From Tardiphaga robiniae (GTDB lineage Bacteria > Pseudomonadota > Alphaproteobacteria > Rhizobiales > Xanthobacteraceae), in assembly GCF_001618955.1 (NCBI RefSeq), contig NZ_LVYV01000014.1, positions 1 through 56,882 of the forward strand: 56,882 nt of DNA, read 5' to 3'. A program made the translations under genes and the position numbers. Positions within the stretch are counted from its first letter, which is position 1; the number at the start of each line of letters is the position of its first letter. Below the pieces are notes generated by a model. That model was not told the DNA's origin. It did not search any database and was given only the letters and a program-made list of their open reading frames with translations. Positions 1 through 8,377 of the stretch are shown in pieces.

Positions 1-1
1 C

Positions 2-88
2 ATCGCCGTTGCCCGAAAGCTCCTCATCACCGCCAACGCGCTCGTCAAAGCCAACAAACACTATGACGGAGAGACCCAGCCTCATTGA
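2..88 (+). CDS. IS110-family transposase, C-terminal end (cut by window start)
   Basis: Frame 2 is open from the window edge to a TGA at 86-88. Its 28 residues contain AVARKLLITANAL, which resembles the C-terminal end of IS110/IS116/IS902-type transposases. Only the tail is present, so catalytic residues cannot be checked and it is not possible to say whether the copy is intact upstream. Confidence 0.6.
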   Translation: MAVARKLLITANALVKANKHYDGETQPH

Positions 89-109
89 CACACAAGACAG
101 TCGCCGGGT

Positions 110-275
110 TCGCATTGCAGCGGCTTTGCCGCTTTCATGCGCCTCCGGAATGACGAGTGTGGATCGAGATTCCCCGCCACTCCAAGTGGAGTGGCTGAGG
201 TTCGCGCTCTGCCGGCTTCGCCGGCGACGCCCGCCCTCAGGCAAACCAATTGGTTTGCCGGGGAATGACAGTCAA
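110..275. repeat. Hairpin-rich dispersed intergenic repeat
   Basis: This stretch between the transposase tail and the pilus gene holds several short perfect inverted repeats: GCGGCTTTGCCGC near 119, CCACTCC/GGAGTGG near 178-195, GCCGGCTTCGCCGGC near 212, and CAAACCAATTGGTTTG near 243. It also has the ggaatgac motif at both ends. Such blocks are common dispersed repeats in Bradyrhizobium-like genomes. I see no gene in 89-425. Confidence 0.5.
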
Positions 276-425
276 TCAAGGCTTCTTAAGCCGGAACAGC
301 GTCCATCATGCACCCCGCCACTGCCGTTTCCAGTTCCTTCATCAATTAACGGCACATTTGCCATGTCGGGCGCCGGCACCGCTGCGTATCTGCTTTTGTC
401 GGCTTGTATCGTCCCGGAGTACAGG

Positions 426-932
426 ATGTCGTTTCAGTCGAAGCGCGCGCGGATGCGTGCGGTGTTTGTGGCCCGTGCTCTGGCGGCAGGGACCATGCTG
501 TTGCCGGCGGGCGGTCTTGCGGCCCCTGCGGACGATCCGATCGCGGTCAGCGTCGATCAGGCCAAGCTCGTCAAATTTCCTGAGAAGATCGCCACCATTG
601 TGGTCGGCAACCCGCTGATTGCAGATGTGACGCTGCAGCCCGGCGGCATGGTCGTGGTGACCGGCAAGGGCTATGGCGCCACCAATGTGATCGCAATGGA
701 TCGTACGGGCGCTGTCCTGATGGATCGGCTGGTTCAGGTCGAAGGTCCGACCGACAAACTCGTCACCGTCTATCGTGGTGTCGATCGCGAGACTTACACC
801 TGTACGCCGGAATGTCAGCGACGCGTGAGGCTGGGTGACGGTGAGACCTTCTTCAGAGCCGCGATCGGGCAGGCCGGGACTCTCAGTACTCAGGCCATAA
901 CGGCAGGAAATGCCGCCAGGCTCAACAACTGA
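426..932 (+). CDS. Pilus assembly protein, CpaC/RcpA N-terminal domain (stand-alone)
   Basis: A 168-residue protein starting at ATG 426. It has an N-terminal signal-like stretch (ARALAAGTMLLPAGGLAA) and then a periplasmic domain. The segment AKLVKFPEKIATIVVGNPLIADVTL, in pieces, and the GKGYGATNVIAMD motif match the N-terminal domain of the Flp/Tad secretin CpaC, but no secretin domain follows. Such short proteins accompany Tad pilus loci, and two TadE-like genes lie directly downstream. A longer upstream reading frame exists but runs through the repeat block and is not credible. Probably exported and involved in pilus assembly. Confidence 0.75.
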   Translation: MSFQSKRARMRAVFVARALAAGTMLLPAGGLAAPADDPIAVSVDQAKLVKFPEKIATIVVGNPLIADVTLQPGGMVVVTGKGYGATNVIAMDRTGAVLMDRLVQVEGPTDKLVTVYRGVDRETYTCTPECQRRVRLGDGETFFRAAIGQAGTLSTQAITAGNAARLNN

Positions 933-1111
933 TCTGTGATCTCGTAAACGCGCAAACGGCGCCGCATCCCATGCGGTGTCGTTCGGCGGAGACATGGTCA
1001 ACAGCGGGTTAACGCATCGAGCCGTCTTGTCTCGATCCGGCGAAACACTTCAACAATCTGTTTCCGATACATCTCGGCGGTAGTTATTTCCCTCTCGCTG
1101 AGGCATTGCAG

Positions 1112-1654
1112 ATGCTGCTACCGTTGATTTCGATGGCGACGCTCGCCAAGCGGCTCCGCCGCTTCGGTCGCAACAGCAGCGGCTCGGCCGCGGTCGAATT
1201 CGCATTCATCGCGCCGATCTTCTTCGCGCTGATCTTCGCAATCATGGAAACCGCCATGGTGTTCTTCGCCGGCCAGGTGCTGGAGACCGCCGTACAGGAT
1301 GGCTCCCGGCTGTTCTATACGAGCCAGGCACCGAGCCAGGCGGACTTCAATGCCGTCATCTGCGCGCGCGTTTCCGTACTGATGGATTGCGCCAAGATCG
1401 GCACCGACGTGCGTTCCTACAATCCGGGCACGGGGATCGTCATTGCGGATCCGATCGACAGCAGCGGAAATTATGCGGGCACCACGCTCACCTGGCAGCC
1501 GCCGACGAACACAAACCAGACCGTCGTGAGCCGCGGGTTTTATCAATGGCCGCTCTACGTGACCGGCCTAGGCTACAACATCGCTAATATCGGTCGTGGA
1601 ACGACGAGCAGCAAGCGCCTGCTGGCCGCGACAGCGGCTACCGGGCCGCAGTGA
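1112..1654 (+). CDS. TadE/TadG-family pilus protein
   Basis: A 180-residue protein. A short cytoplasmic basic N-terminus is followed by the TadE signature GSAAVEFAFIAPIFFALIF, with the invariant Glu (F-E-type pseudopilin motif) at the start of a single membrane helix. The remainder is predicted periplasmic. The ATG at 1112 is preceded by GAGG at good spacing; a TTG at 1106 and an ATG at 1133 are alternatives. Its stop overlaps the start of the next TadE-like gene, so the two are translationally coupled. Likely minor pseudopilin of a Flp-type adhesive pilus. Confidence 0.8.
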   Translation: MLLPLISMATLAKRLRRFGRNSSGSAAVEFAFIAPIFFALIFAIMETAMVFFAGQVLETAVQDGSRLFYTSQAPSQADFNAVICARVSVLMDCAKIGTDVRSYNPGTGIVIADPIDSSGNYAGTTLTWQPPTNTNQTVVSRGFYQWPLYVTGLGYNIANIGRGTTSSKRLLAATAATGPQ

Positions 1655-2295
1655 TGGCAGGGATCGGGACAATGCGTGTGCGTATGGCTGCACTGGCAGC
1701 CGGGCGACGGGCCTTGCTGTTGCGAGACGACACGAGAGGCGTATCCGCGGTCGAGTTTGCGCTGATCGTTCCGCTGATGTTCCTGATGTTCTTCGGCATG
1801 CTGGACGTTACCAACTATTTTGCCATCGATCGCAAGCTCAGCCAGATCTCGCAGGGCATGGCCGACCTGGCGTCGCGTTACACGACACTGGCGGAAACCG
1901 ATGTCTCGAATTTCTTCATCATCGCCGGTGCGATGCTGACGCCTTATGACAAGACGCAGCTCAAGGCGTCGATCAGTCAGGTGTATATCGATCCGTCGAC
2001 CAAGATCGCCAAGGTGGTGTGGGCGCGCGGCGATTTTCCCACCGGGAAAGTGAATGGCACTGTTGTGGTCAGGAAAGTGAATGACATCGTATCGGTTCCC
2101 ACCAATCTGATCGTCAAGGATGCCAACGGGAACTATCTGGCGAACCAGTATCTGATCCTCGGCGAGGTCAACTACAACTACGTGCCGACGATCGGCTGGG
2201 TCGTGCCGAAGGGCGGGCTCACGCTGCCCGCTGCGATGTTTATGCGTCCTAGGCAAACGTCATGCGTCGTGATGGTGACGAGCTGCACGCCGTAA
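1654..2295 (+). CDS. TadE/TadG-family pilus protein
   Basis: The ATG overlaps the TGA of the preceding gene by one base. The protein has about 213 residues: a basic N-terminus, then the TadE motif RGVSAVEFALIVPLMFLMFF with one membrane helix, and a periplasmic region of about 150 residues ending in a small Cys pair (SCVVMVTSCTP). It is the second pseudopilin-like protein of the pair. The core Tad genes (tadA, tadB, tadC, flp) are not in this window. Confidence 0.8.
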   Translation: MAGIGTMRVRMAALAAGRRALLLRDDTRGVSAVEFALIVPLMFLMFFGMLDVTNYFAIDRKLSQISQGMADLASRYTTLAETDVSNFFIIAGAMLTPYDKTQLKASISQVYIDPSTKIAKVVWARGDFPTGKVNGTVVVRKVNDIVSVPTNLIVKDANGNYLANQYLILGEVNYNYVPTIGWVVPKGGLTLPAAMFMRPRQTSCVVMVTSCTP

Positions 2296-2341
2296 TTTGC
2301 GATCATGAGCTGCGTATTTGTAGTTGCAGCCAACTATCGTT

Positions 2342-2366
2342 GATCCACTTTTCCGGATCATGCTTC
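2342..2366. repeat. Half copy of a dispersed palindromic repeat
   Basis: The stretch around CCACTTTTCCGGATCATGCTT closely resembles one arm of the repeat at 19430-19501. Both contain the CCACTTTTC...ATCATGCT core common in intergenic regions of Bradyrhizobium-type genomes. Confidence 0.45.
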
Positions 2367-2370
2367 AGCA

Positions 2371-2400
2371 AAAAGGCCGCGCTCAAGAGCGCGGCCTTTT
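2371..2400. terminator. Bidirectional intrinsic terminator
   Basis: The arm at 2371-2384 and its complement at 2387-2400 form a perfect 14-bp stem (AAAAGGCCGCGCTC and its reverse complement) with a 2-base loop. It has A-runs on one side and T-runs on the other. It lies between the convergent TadE gene and the cold-shock gene, so it can serve both strands. Confidence 0.85.
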
Positions 2401-2447
2401 CGTATTCAGTCAATCAGTTCGCAAGCAGCAAGCTTGCGAATGATCGT

Positions 2448-2660
2448 TTAGCCTGCGGCGCGGAGATTGTCGGCCGACGACTTGCCGGAACGACGGTCAG
2501 CAACGATTTCGTAGCTGATCTTCTGGCCTTCACGCAGGGTGCCGAGACCGGCACGCTCAACGGCGCTGATGTGAACGAACACGTCGTTGCCACCATCGTC
2601 CGGCTGAATGAAGCCGAAGCCCTTGGTCGCGTTAAACCACTTCACTGTTCCCATGCTCAT
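2448..2660 (-). CDS. cspA: Cold-shock protein, CspA family
   Basis: A 70-residue single cold-shock domain. RNP1-type [11 protein letters not shown] and RNP2-type VFVHISAVE are both present after the [15 protein letters not shown] start. These proteins bind single-stranded RNA and DNA and melt RNA structure. GAAGGGA precedes the start as a ribosome binding site. IF-1 and an RhlE-type helicase follow upstream on the same strand, a cluster concerned with translation and RNA structure. The product is clear; which csp paralogue it is cannot be told. Confidence 0.93.
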   Translation of the reverse strand: MSMGTVKWFNATKGFGFIQPDDGGNDVFVHISAVERAGLGTLREGQKISYEIVADRRSGKSSADNLRAAG

Positions 2661-2881
2661 GGGGGTAGTCCCTTCTCAAAGATATAGTGTAGCCCACGAA
2701 ACAGATGTGGGCTGGTGACATCGAATTTTTGGAAGGGTCGTCAGTCTAGACCGGCTGCACCGGGGGATAGATAATGTCGTCCGGCCGAAAATCGATTAAC
2801 TCATATTAGGGGAAGCGTCCCCTCAAAACAATCCTGACGCGCACGATTTTTTGATTGCGCACGAACGGTCAGGAACGCTTA

Positions 2882-2920
2882 CCCATCCGCGCACCACGAG
2901 TGATCCAATGCGCGGATGGG
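2882..2920. terminator. Stem-loop downstream of infA
   Basis: The arms CCCATCCGCGC (2882-2892) and GCGCGGATGGG (2910-2920) form an 11-bp perfect stem with a 17-base loop. It lies just beyond a second palindrome after the IF-1 stop and before the cspA promoter region. It lacks a strong U-tract, so the terminator role is inferred. Confidence 0.4.
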
Positions 2921-2932
2921 TTGTCGTTGCGA

Positions 2933-2954
2933 TTTAAACTGTCGACAGTTTAAA
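2933..2954. repeat. 22-bp perfect palindrome
   Basis: A perfect palindrome with no spacer, centred between 2943 and 2944, with half-site TTTAAACTGTC. It starts 13 bases after the IF-1 stop on the minus strand. It could form a hairpin at the transcript end or be a protein binding site; the function is not determined. Confidence 0.6.
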
Positions 2955-2966
2955 CGCTGGATGCGC

Positions 2967-3245
2967 TTAGCGGCGACGGAACTGACCGCGCGGCGGTGCA
3001 CCACGCGGAGGACCGCCGGGACGCTCGTCCTTGTGGCGGAAAATCAGACGACCCTTTTCGAGATCGTAGGGCGACATTTCGATGGTCACGCGATCACCGG
3101 CCAGCGTCTTGATGCGGTTCTTCTTCATCTTGCCGGCGGTGTAGGCGACGATTTCGTGTCCTGCGTCCAATTGCACGCGATAGCGTGCATCGGGGAGGAT
3201 TTCGGTCACCAGTCCTTCGAACTGGATCAGCTCTTCTTTGGCCAT
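2967..3245 (-). CDS. infA: Translation initiation factor IF-1
   Basis: A 92-residue OB-fold protein: [11 protein letters not shown] start, then [30 protein letters not shown] and the [16 protein letters not shown] end of canonical IF-1. A Gly/Pro/Arg-rich tail of about 18 residues follows ([16 protein letters not shown]). IF-1 blocks the ribosomal A site during initiation. Canonical IF-1 is about 72 residues; this basic tail is typical of the rhizobial copy found beside cold-shock and DEAD-box genes. It lies just downstream of the helicase on the same strand. Confidence 0.9.
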   Translation of the reverse strand: MAKEELIQFEGLVTEILPDARYRVQLDAGHEIVAYTAGKMKKNRIKTLAGDRVTIEMSPYDLEKGRLIFRHKDERPGGPPRGAPPRGQFRRR

Positions 3246-3269
3246 TGTTAGCTCCAGATCGATCGGCTG

Positions 3270-4748
3270 TTAGCGTGGCCGCTGGGTGCGGTTCGGGGTT
3301 GTATTCGGTCGGCTTTCGCGGTGCAGGAAGGCAACGCCCTGCATCCCTTCTTTAGTCGCAGTTCCAGCCTGGTTGGCCGGACGTGAGGTCGGCTCATGGC
3401 GAGCGTTCTCGTGTCTTGCATTCTCGTGTCTCGCATTCTCGTTCCGACCATGATCGCGGTTCGGTTGCGATGCGCCACCGTTGCCGCCATGCGGACGACG
3501 ACGATTGCGCGCGTTCTTGCCGGGCGCTCCGTCATTGCTGCGTGGTGCGTGCGGGGCGGAGCGACCGTTGCGCTGACCGCCACGGTTCTGGGAAGGCGAC
3601 GGCCCCACGTCGTTGCGGCCTGGGGTGCGGCGGTCTTCCTTCGGAAGCGAAATGCGGATCAGCTTTTCAATATCGCGCAGATACGCCATTTCCTCGCCCG
3701 CGCAAAGCGAGATTGCGATGCCTTCGCGTCCGGCACGGGCCGTACGGCCGATTCGGTGGACATAGGTTTCCGGGATATTCGGCAGGTCGAAGTTCACCAC
3801 GTGGGTGATGCCGTCGACGTCGATGCCGCGGGCGGCGATGTCGGTGGCCACCAGGGTGCGGATTTCACCGGTGCGGAACTGGGCCAGCGTGCGCTCGCGG
3901 TGGTTCTGCGACTTGTTGCCGTGGATCGCGGCGGCGGCGATGCCGGCGCGCTCGAGCCCCTTCACGACCTTGTCGGCGCCGTGCTTGGTGCGGGTGAACA
4001 CCAGTGCGCGGTCAACCGTCTCGGTCTTGAGGATCTGGGCGAGGATCGTCGGCTTGGCGGAGTGATCGACCAGCATGATCCGCTGGCTGATGCGCTCCAC
4101 GGTGGAGGCAACCGGGGTCACCGCGACGCGGGCCGGATCCTTGAGCATTGCTTCGGCAAGATCGGCGATATCCTTCGGCATGGTGGCCGAGAAGAACAGC
4201 GTCTGGCGCTTGATCGGGAGCTTGGCGACGACTTTGCGGATGTCGTTGATGAAGCCCATGTCGAGCATGCGGTCGGCTTCGTCGAGCACCAGGAACTCAA
4301 CCATGTTGAGCTTCAAGCCGTTGCTCTGCACGAGGTCGAGCAGGCGGCCCGGGGTGGCGACGAGGACGTCGACGCCCTGCATCAGCGAGCGGACCTGACG
4401 GCCCATCGGCACGCCGCCGATGGCCAGCGCCGATGCGAGGTGCATATGGCGCCCATAGGCGTTGAACGAGTCGAGGATCTGGCCGGAGAGTTCGCGGGTC
4501 GGGCTCAGCACCAGCACGCGGCAGGTCTTGGGCTGCGGCTTGATGCGGTTCTCGAGCAGGCGGTGAAGGATGGGAAGCGCGAAGGAAGCGGTCTTGCCGG
4601 TGCCGGTCTGGGCGATGCCGATCACATCCTTGCCGGTGATGGCAATCGGGATGGTCTGGGCCTGGATCGGGGTCGGGGTGGTGTAGTTTTCTTCTTTAAG
4701 CGCACGGGTGATGGGATCGGCGAGGCCGAATTCCTGAAAGGTGGTCAA
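3270..4748 (-). CDS. rhlE: DEAD/DEAH-box RNA helicase, RhlE type
   Basis: The helicase motifs appear in order: Q-motif ([11 protein letters not shown]), motif I AQTGTGKT, Ia [30 protein letters not shown] and [12 protein letters not shown]. An Arg/Gly/Asn/His-rich disordered tail of over 100 residues follows, including repeated NARHE units. It unwinds RNA, probably in ribosome assembly or cold adaptation given cspA and infA alongside. The TTG at 4748 starts the conserved [12 protein letters not shown] segment and has GGAAAG upstream; an in-frame ATG at 4802 would add 18 non-conserved residues. Confidence 0.9.
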   Translation of the reverse strand: MTTFQEFGLADPITRALKEENYTTPTPIQAQTIPIAITGKDVIGIAQTGTGKTASFALPILHRLLENRIKPQPKTCRVLVLSPTRELSGQILDSFNAYGRHMHLASALAIGGVPMGRQVRSLMQGVDVLVATPGRLLDLVQSNGLKLNMVEFLVLDEADRMLDMGFINDIRKVVAKLPIKRQTLFFSATMPKDIADLAEAMLKDPARVAVTPVASTVERISQRIMLVDHSAKPTILAQILKTETVDRALVFTRTKHGADKVVKGLERAGIAAAAIHGNKSQNHRERTLAQFRTGEIRTLVATDIAARGIDVDGITHVVNFDLPNIPETYVHRIGRTARAGREGIAISLCAGEEMAYLRDIEKLIRISLPKEDRRTPGRNDVGPSPSQNRGGQRNGRSAPHAPRSNDGAPGKNARNRRRPHGGNGGASQPNRDHGRNENARHENARHENARHEPTSRPANQAGTATKEGMQGVAFLHRESRPNTTPNRTQRPR

Positions 4749-4802
4749 AAGATTAATCTTTCCAAAGTGAAAGCAGGCGCCCGGCCATGATTCAAAGACC
4801 AT

Positions 4803-5208
4803 GGGGCCAGGGAGCGCGCGAGTGTGTCTGGGACACCCGCGTGTTTGGGGCGTCAGTTCTGGTTAGCTGAAGGGGCAAGCCAGAAACCGTCGAACTGCCC
4901 TGAGGAGATCAGAGTAAAGACGGGATCAGAACACGCGGCTCGCAAGGACCTGATGATTCTCTAGGTCGTTCAATTGATATGGAACAGCAAGGCGGCGGAT
5001 TCAAGGTCAATCGGCGTGAGGGTTAAAACCAGCGACAAAATACCGCTGCATGAAATTTAGACATGAGGCAATTTTTGGTGATTATTTAAGCTGTTTGCCG
5101 TGTGCATGATCAATTTTTCTGCACAAGAAATAAACAGGAAAGTCTCAGCACTTTCCGAAAATCAGAAACACGCGAACAATCCCAATCACTTAACGTGTGT
5201 TCGAGGGC
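4803..5208. other. Intergenic region upstream of the urea operon
   Basis: About 400 bases between divergent rhlE and urtA with no credible gene. It presumably holds the rhlE promoter and upstream activator sites for the sigma-54 promoter at 5209. A loose pair of GTGCA/TGCAC half-sites lies near 5100-5125, but its orientation differs from the usual NtrC site, so I do not call it. Confidence 0.5.
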
Positions 5209-5223
5209 TGGCACACTTCTTGC
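5209..5223 (+). promoter_or_regulatory. Sigma-54 (-24/-12) promoter of urtA
   Basis: TGGCAC-ACTTC-TTGC matches the RpoN consensus TGGCAC-N5-TTGC at every conserved base, with the GG and GC doublets at the correct one-turn spacing. It lies 70 bases upstream of the urtA ATG at 5293. Sigma-54 promoters need an activator; for urea uptake the expected one is NtrC under nitrogen limitation, which is inference. Confidence 0.85.
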
Positions 5224-5292
5224 GATCTCCTTAACGCGCCGGCCGTGGGGCCGTTCCGCATTGATTTCGTCTGCGTCAGGGAGAGACCGCAC

Positions 5293-6615
5293 ATGATTAC
5301 TAATTTGACTCACGCAATAGCCAAGCCGATCTCGCGTCGCAGCCTGATGGCCGCGGCAACGGGTCTGGCTCTGGGCCTGTCGGCATTTTCGCCGGCCAAA
5401 GCCGCAGACGACACCATCAAGGTCGGCGTTCTGCATTCGCTGTCGGGCACCATGGCGATCTCCGAGACCACGCTGAAGGACACCGTGCTGTTCATGATCG
5501 ATCAGCAGAACAAGAAGGGCGGCGTGAACGGCAAGAAGCTCGAAGCCGTGGTGGTCGATCCCGCATCGAACTGGCCGCTGTTCGCCGAAAAGGCGCGCGA
5601 GCTGATCACCAAGGACAAGGTCGCCGTCGTGTTCGGCTGCTGGACCTCGGTGTCGCGCAAGTCGGTTCTTCCGGTGTTCAAGGAACTGAACAACATCCTG
5701 TTCTATCCCGTGCAGTACGAGGGCGAAGAGTCCGAGCGTAACGTGTTCTACACCGGTGCTGCTCCGAACCAGCAGGCGATCCCGGCTGTCGATTATCTGA
5801 TGAAGGACGAGAAGGTGAAGCGCTGGGTGCTGGCCGGCACCGACTACGTCTATCCGCGCACCACGAACAAGATTCTCGAGGCCTACTTGAAGTCGAAGGG
5901 CGTCAAGCAGGAAGACATCATGATCAACTACACGCCGTTTGGTCATAGTGACTGGCAGACGATCGTCGCCGACATCAAGAAGTTCGGCTCGGCCGGCAAG
6001 AAGACCGCCGTGGTCTCGACCATCAATGGCGACGCCAACGTTCCGTTCTACAAGGAGCTCGGCAACCAGGGCATCAAGGCGACCGACATTCCGGTGGTTG
6101 CGTTCTCGGTGGGTGAAGAAGAACTCGCCGGCATCGACACCAAGCCGTTGCTCGGCCATCTCGCGGCCTGGAACTACTTCCAGTCGATCAAGAATCCTGA
6201 GAACGAGAAGTTCATCAAGGAATGGCAGGCCTTCACCAAGAATCCGAAGCGCGTGACCAACGACCCGATGGAAGCCACCGTGATCGGCTTCAACATGTGG
6301 GTGAAGGCGGTCGAGAAGGCCAAGTCGATCGAAGCCGACAAGGTTATCGACGCACTGCCCGGCATCGAAGCCAAGAACCTGACCGGCGGTACCTCGAAGA
6401 TGCTGCCGAACCACCACATCACCAAGCCGGTGTTCATTGGCGAGATCAAGGCCAATGGCCAGTTCGACGTGGTCTGGAAGACCCCGGCGCTGGTGGCAGG
6501 CGATGCATGGTCGAAGGAGCTCGACGGCTCCAAGGACCTGATCGGCGACTGGGTCGGCAAGAAGTGCGGCAACTTCAACACCAAGACCAACAAGTGCGGC
6601 GGTCAGGGTTCCTGA
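5293..6615 (+). CDS. urtA: Urea ABC transporter, substrate-binding protein UrtA
   Basis: A 440-residue periplasmic type-I binding protein. The N-terminus carries a twin-arginine signal (SRRSLM followed by a hydrophobic stretch and AKAAD cleavage region). The mature part has family features such as KVGVLHSLSGTMAISE, VVFGCWTSVSRKSVLPVF, LFYPVQYEGEE and YVYPRTTNKI. It captures urea for the UrtBCDE importer. The ATG at 5293 has GGGAGA upstream; reading further 5' would run through the sigma-54 promoter. The first gene of the operon. Confidence 0.95.
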   Translation: MITNLTHAIAKPISRRSLMAAATGLALGLSAFSPAKAADDTIKVGVLHSLSGTMAISETTLKDTVLFMIDQQNKKGGVNGKKLEAVVVDPASNWPLFAEKARELITKDKVAVVFGCWTSVSRKSVLPVFKELNNILFYPVQYEGEESERNVFYTGAAPNQQAIPAVDYLMKDEKVKRWVLAGTDYVYPRTTNKILEAYLKSKGVKQEDIMINYTPFGHSDWQTIVADIKKFGSAGKKTAVVSTINGDANVPFYKELGNQGIKATDIPVVAFSVGEEELAGIDTKPLLGHLAAWNYFQSIKNPENEKFIKEWQAFTKNPKRVTNDPMEATVIGFNMWVKAVEKAKSIEADKVIDALPGIEAKNLTGGTSKMLPNHHITKPVFIGEIKANGQFDVVWKTPALVAGDAWSKELDGSKDLIGDWVGKKCGNFNTKTNKCGGQGS

Positions 6616-6766
6616 TCTCGCGCTGAGGTTCTGTGTTCTCCATCATTGCGGGCATTTTCCGCCCGCAATGATGATCCTCCCGAGACTCTTCTGACACGAG
6701 ACTCCCAAAACTGGAGAAGGCGGTGAATCCGTCGCCTTCTCTTTTTTCTTCGGCCGGGGTTTTCCA

Positions 6767-8377
6767 GTGACTGATCTCCTTTATCGTTTCCGCGCGATCG
6801 CGCTCGCATTTCTGCTGATCGTCGCGACCGCCATTCCGGCCTTTGCGGGTCCTTTCGAGGATGCCGTCGCCAAATTCGCCAATGATGATTTCTCTGACAG
6901 CGACGAGGCCGTGGGCATCATCGCAACCTCGGGCAATCCGCAGGCTTTCGCTGTGATCACCGCGCTGCAGGAAGGCCGGCTCTCCGCCGATCCCGACAGC
7001 AAGAAGGTTTATCTCACCGGCACCGACGGCAAGGTCACCGATGCTGCGACCGGTGAAGCCGTCGCCGAAGTGCCGGCCAGCGCCGCCGCGGTGCGCCTCA
7101 ACAATCGTCTTCGCCGCAACATCGAATCCGCACTGGGCGGGCTCACGCTGATGTCGCCGGATCCCGCCAAGCGCATCGCCTCGGCGCAGTCGGTGTTCAA
7201 GAGCCACGAAACCGCGATGCTGCCGGTCATCGAGGCTGCGCTGGAAAAGGAAACCAACAAATCCGCCAAACAGGCCTTCACCGAGGCCCGTGCTGCGATC
7301 CTGCTCTACAAGGAAGATGCGACCGAGGCCGAGAAGATCGAATCCATTGCGATCATCAAGGGGCGCGGCGATCAGGACGCGCTGGCGCTGCTCACCAGCC
7401 TGCCGGCCGATCAGACCGTCGGTGTCGCGCGCAGCGCGGCCAGCGCCGTCACGGCGATCAACAGCCGGCAGACGCTGTGGTCGATCGGCCAGAACGCCTG
7501 GTATGGCCTCTCGCTGGGCTCCGTGCTTCTGCTCGCCGCCATCGGCCTCGCCATCACCTTCGGCGTGATGGGCGTCATCAACATGGCGCATGGCGAGATG
7601 GTGATGATCGGCGCCTATGTCACCTTCGTGGTGCAGGACGTGATCCGCACCAGCTATCCTGGCCTGTTCGATTATTCGCTGCTGATGGCGGTCCCGCTGG
7701 CCTTTATCGTCGCCGGTCTCCTCGGCATCGTCATCGAGCGCACCATCATCCGCTTCCTCTATGGCCGCCCGCTGGAAACCCTGCTGGCGACCTGGGGCCT
7801 GTCGCTGGTGCTGCAACAGGCAGTGCGCACCATGTTCGGCCCGACCAATCGTGAGGTCGGCAATCCCTCATGGATGTCCGGCGCATTCGAGCTGGGTCAG
7901 CTCACGATCACATACAACCGGCTCTGGATCCTGTGCTTCACGCTTGCCGTGTTCGCGATCCTGCTGGCGATGCTGCGCTATACCAGCATCGGACTCGAGA
8001 TGCGCGCCGTCACCCAGAACCGTCGCATGGCAGCCTCCATGGGCATCGCGACCTCGCGTGTCGATGCGCTGACCTTCGGCCTCGGCTCTGGCATCGCAGG
8101 CATTGCCGGGGTGGCGCTGTCGCAGATCGACAACGTCTCGCCCAATCTGGGCCAGAGCTACATTATCGACAGTTTCATGGTCGTGGTGTTCGGCGGCGTC
8201 GGCAATCTGTGGGGCACGCTGGTCGGCGCGTTCTCGCTCGGGATCGCCAACAAGTTCCTCGAGCCGGTCGCAGGCGCCGTGCTTGGCAAGATCGCCATCC
8301 TGGTGCTGATCATTCTGTTCATCCAGAAACGGCCGCGCGGTCTGTTCGCGCTCAAGGGTAGGGCGATCGAAGCATGA
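6767..8377 (+). CDS. urtB: Urea ABC transporter permease UrtB
   Basis: A GTG start at 6767 gives 536 residues. A signal-like N-terminus (FLLIVATAIPAFAG) and a periplasmic extension of about 200 residues precede a LivH-type permease domain from about residue 240. That domain contains AIGLAITFGVMGVINMAHGEMVMIGAYV and the conserved GVGNLWGTLVGA loop. The long N-terminal extension is characteristic of UrtB and distinguishes it from LivH. Its end overlaps urtC (ATGA). Confidence 0.94.
   Translation: MTDLLYRFRAIALAFLLIVATAIPAFAGPFEDAVAKFANDDFSDSDEAVGIIATSGNPQAFAVITALQEGRLSADPDSKKVYLTGTDGKVTDAATGEAVAEVPASAAAVRLNNRLRRNIESALGGLTLMSPDPAKRIASAQSVFKSHETAMLPVIEAALEKETNKSAKQAFTEARAAILLYKEDATEAEKIESIAIIKGRGDQDALALLTSLPADQTVGVARSAASAVTAINSRQTLWSIGQNAWYGLSLGSVLLLAAIGLAITFGVMGVINMAHGEMVMIGAYVTFVVQDVIRTSYPGLFDYSLLMAVPLAFIVAGLLGIVIERTIIRFLYGRPLETLLATWGLSLVLQQAVRTMFGPTNREVGNPSWMSGAFELGQLTITYNRLWILCFTLAVFAILLAMLRYTSIGLEMRAVTQNRRMAASMGIATSRVDALTFGLGSGIAGIAGVALSQIDNVSPNLGQSYIIDSFMVVVFGGVGNLWGTLVGAFSLGIANKFLEPVAGAVLGKIAILVLIILFIQKRPRGLFALKGRAIEA

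Noticed and set aside
342-1001. 219-codon minus-strand open frame
   Set aside because: Antisense of the CpaC-like gene, which has a signal peptide and a recognisable domain on the plus strand.
3396-4790. 464-codon plus-strand open frame
   Set aside because: Exact antisense of the rhlE helicase; its Asp/Val/Gly/His-rich sequence is a GC-rich frame shadow with no domain.
5095-5125. Possible NtrC binding site (GTGCA...TGCAC)
   Set aside because: Half-sites are in the opposite orientation and spacing to the known NtrC consensus.
5110-6417. 435-codon minus-strand open frame
   Set aside because: Antisense of urtA, which is unmistakable; no family features on this strand.
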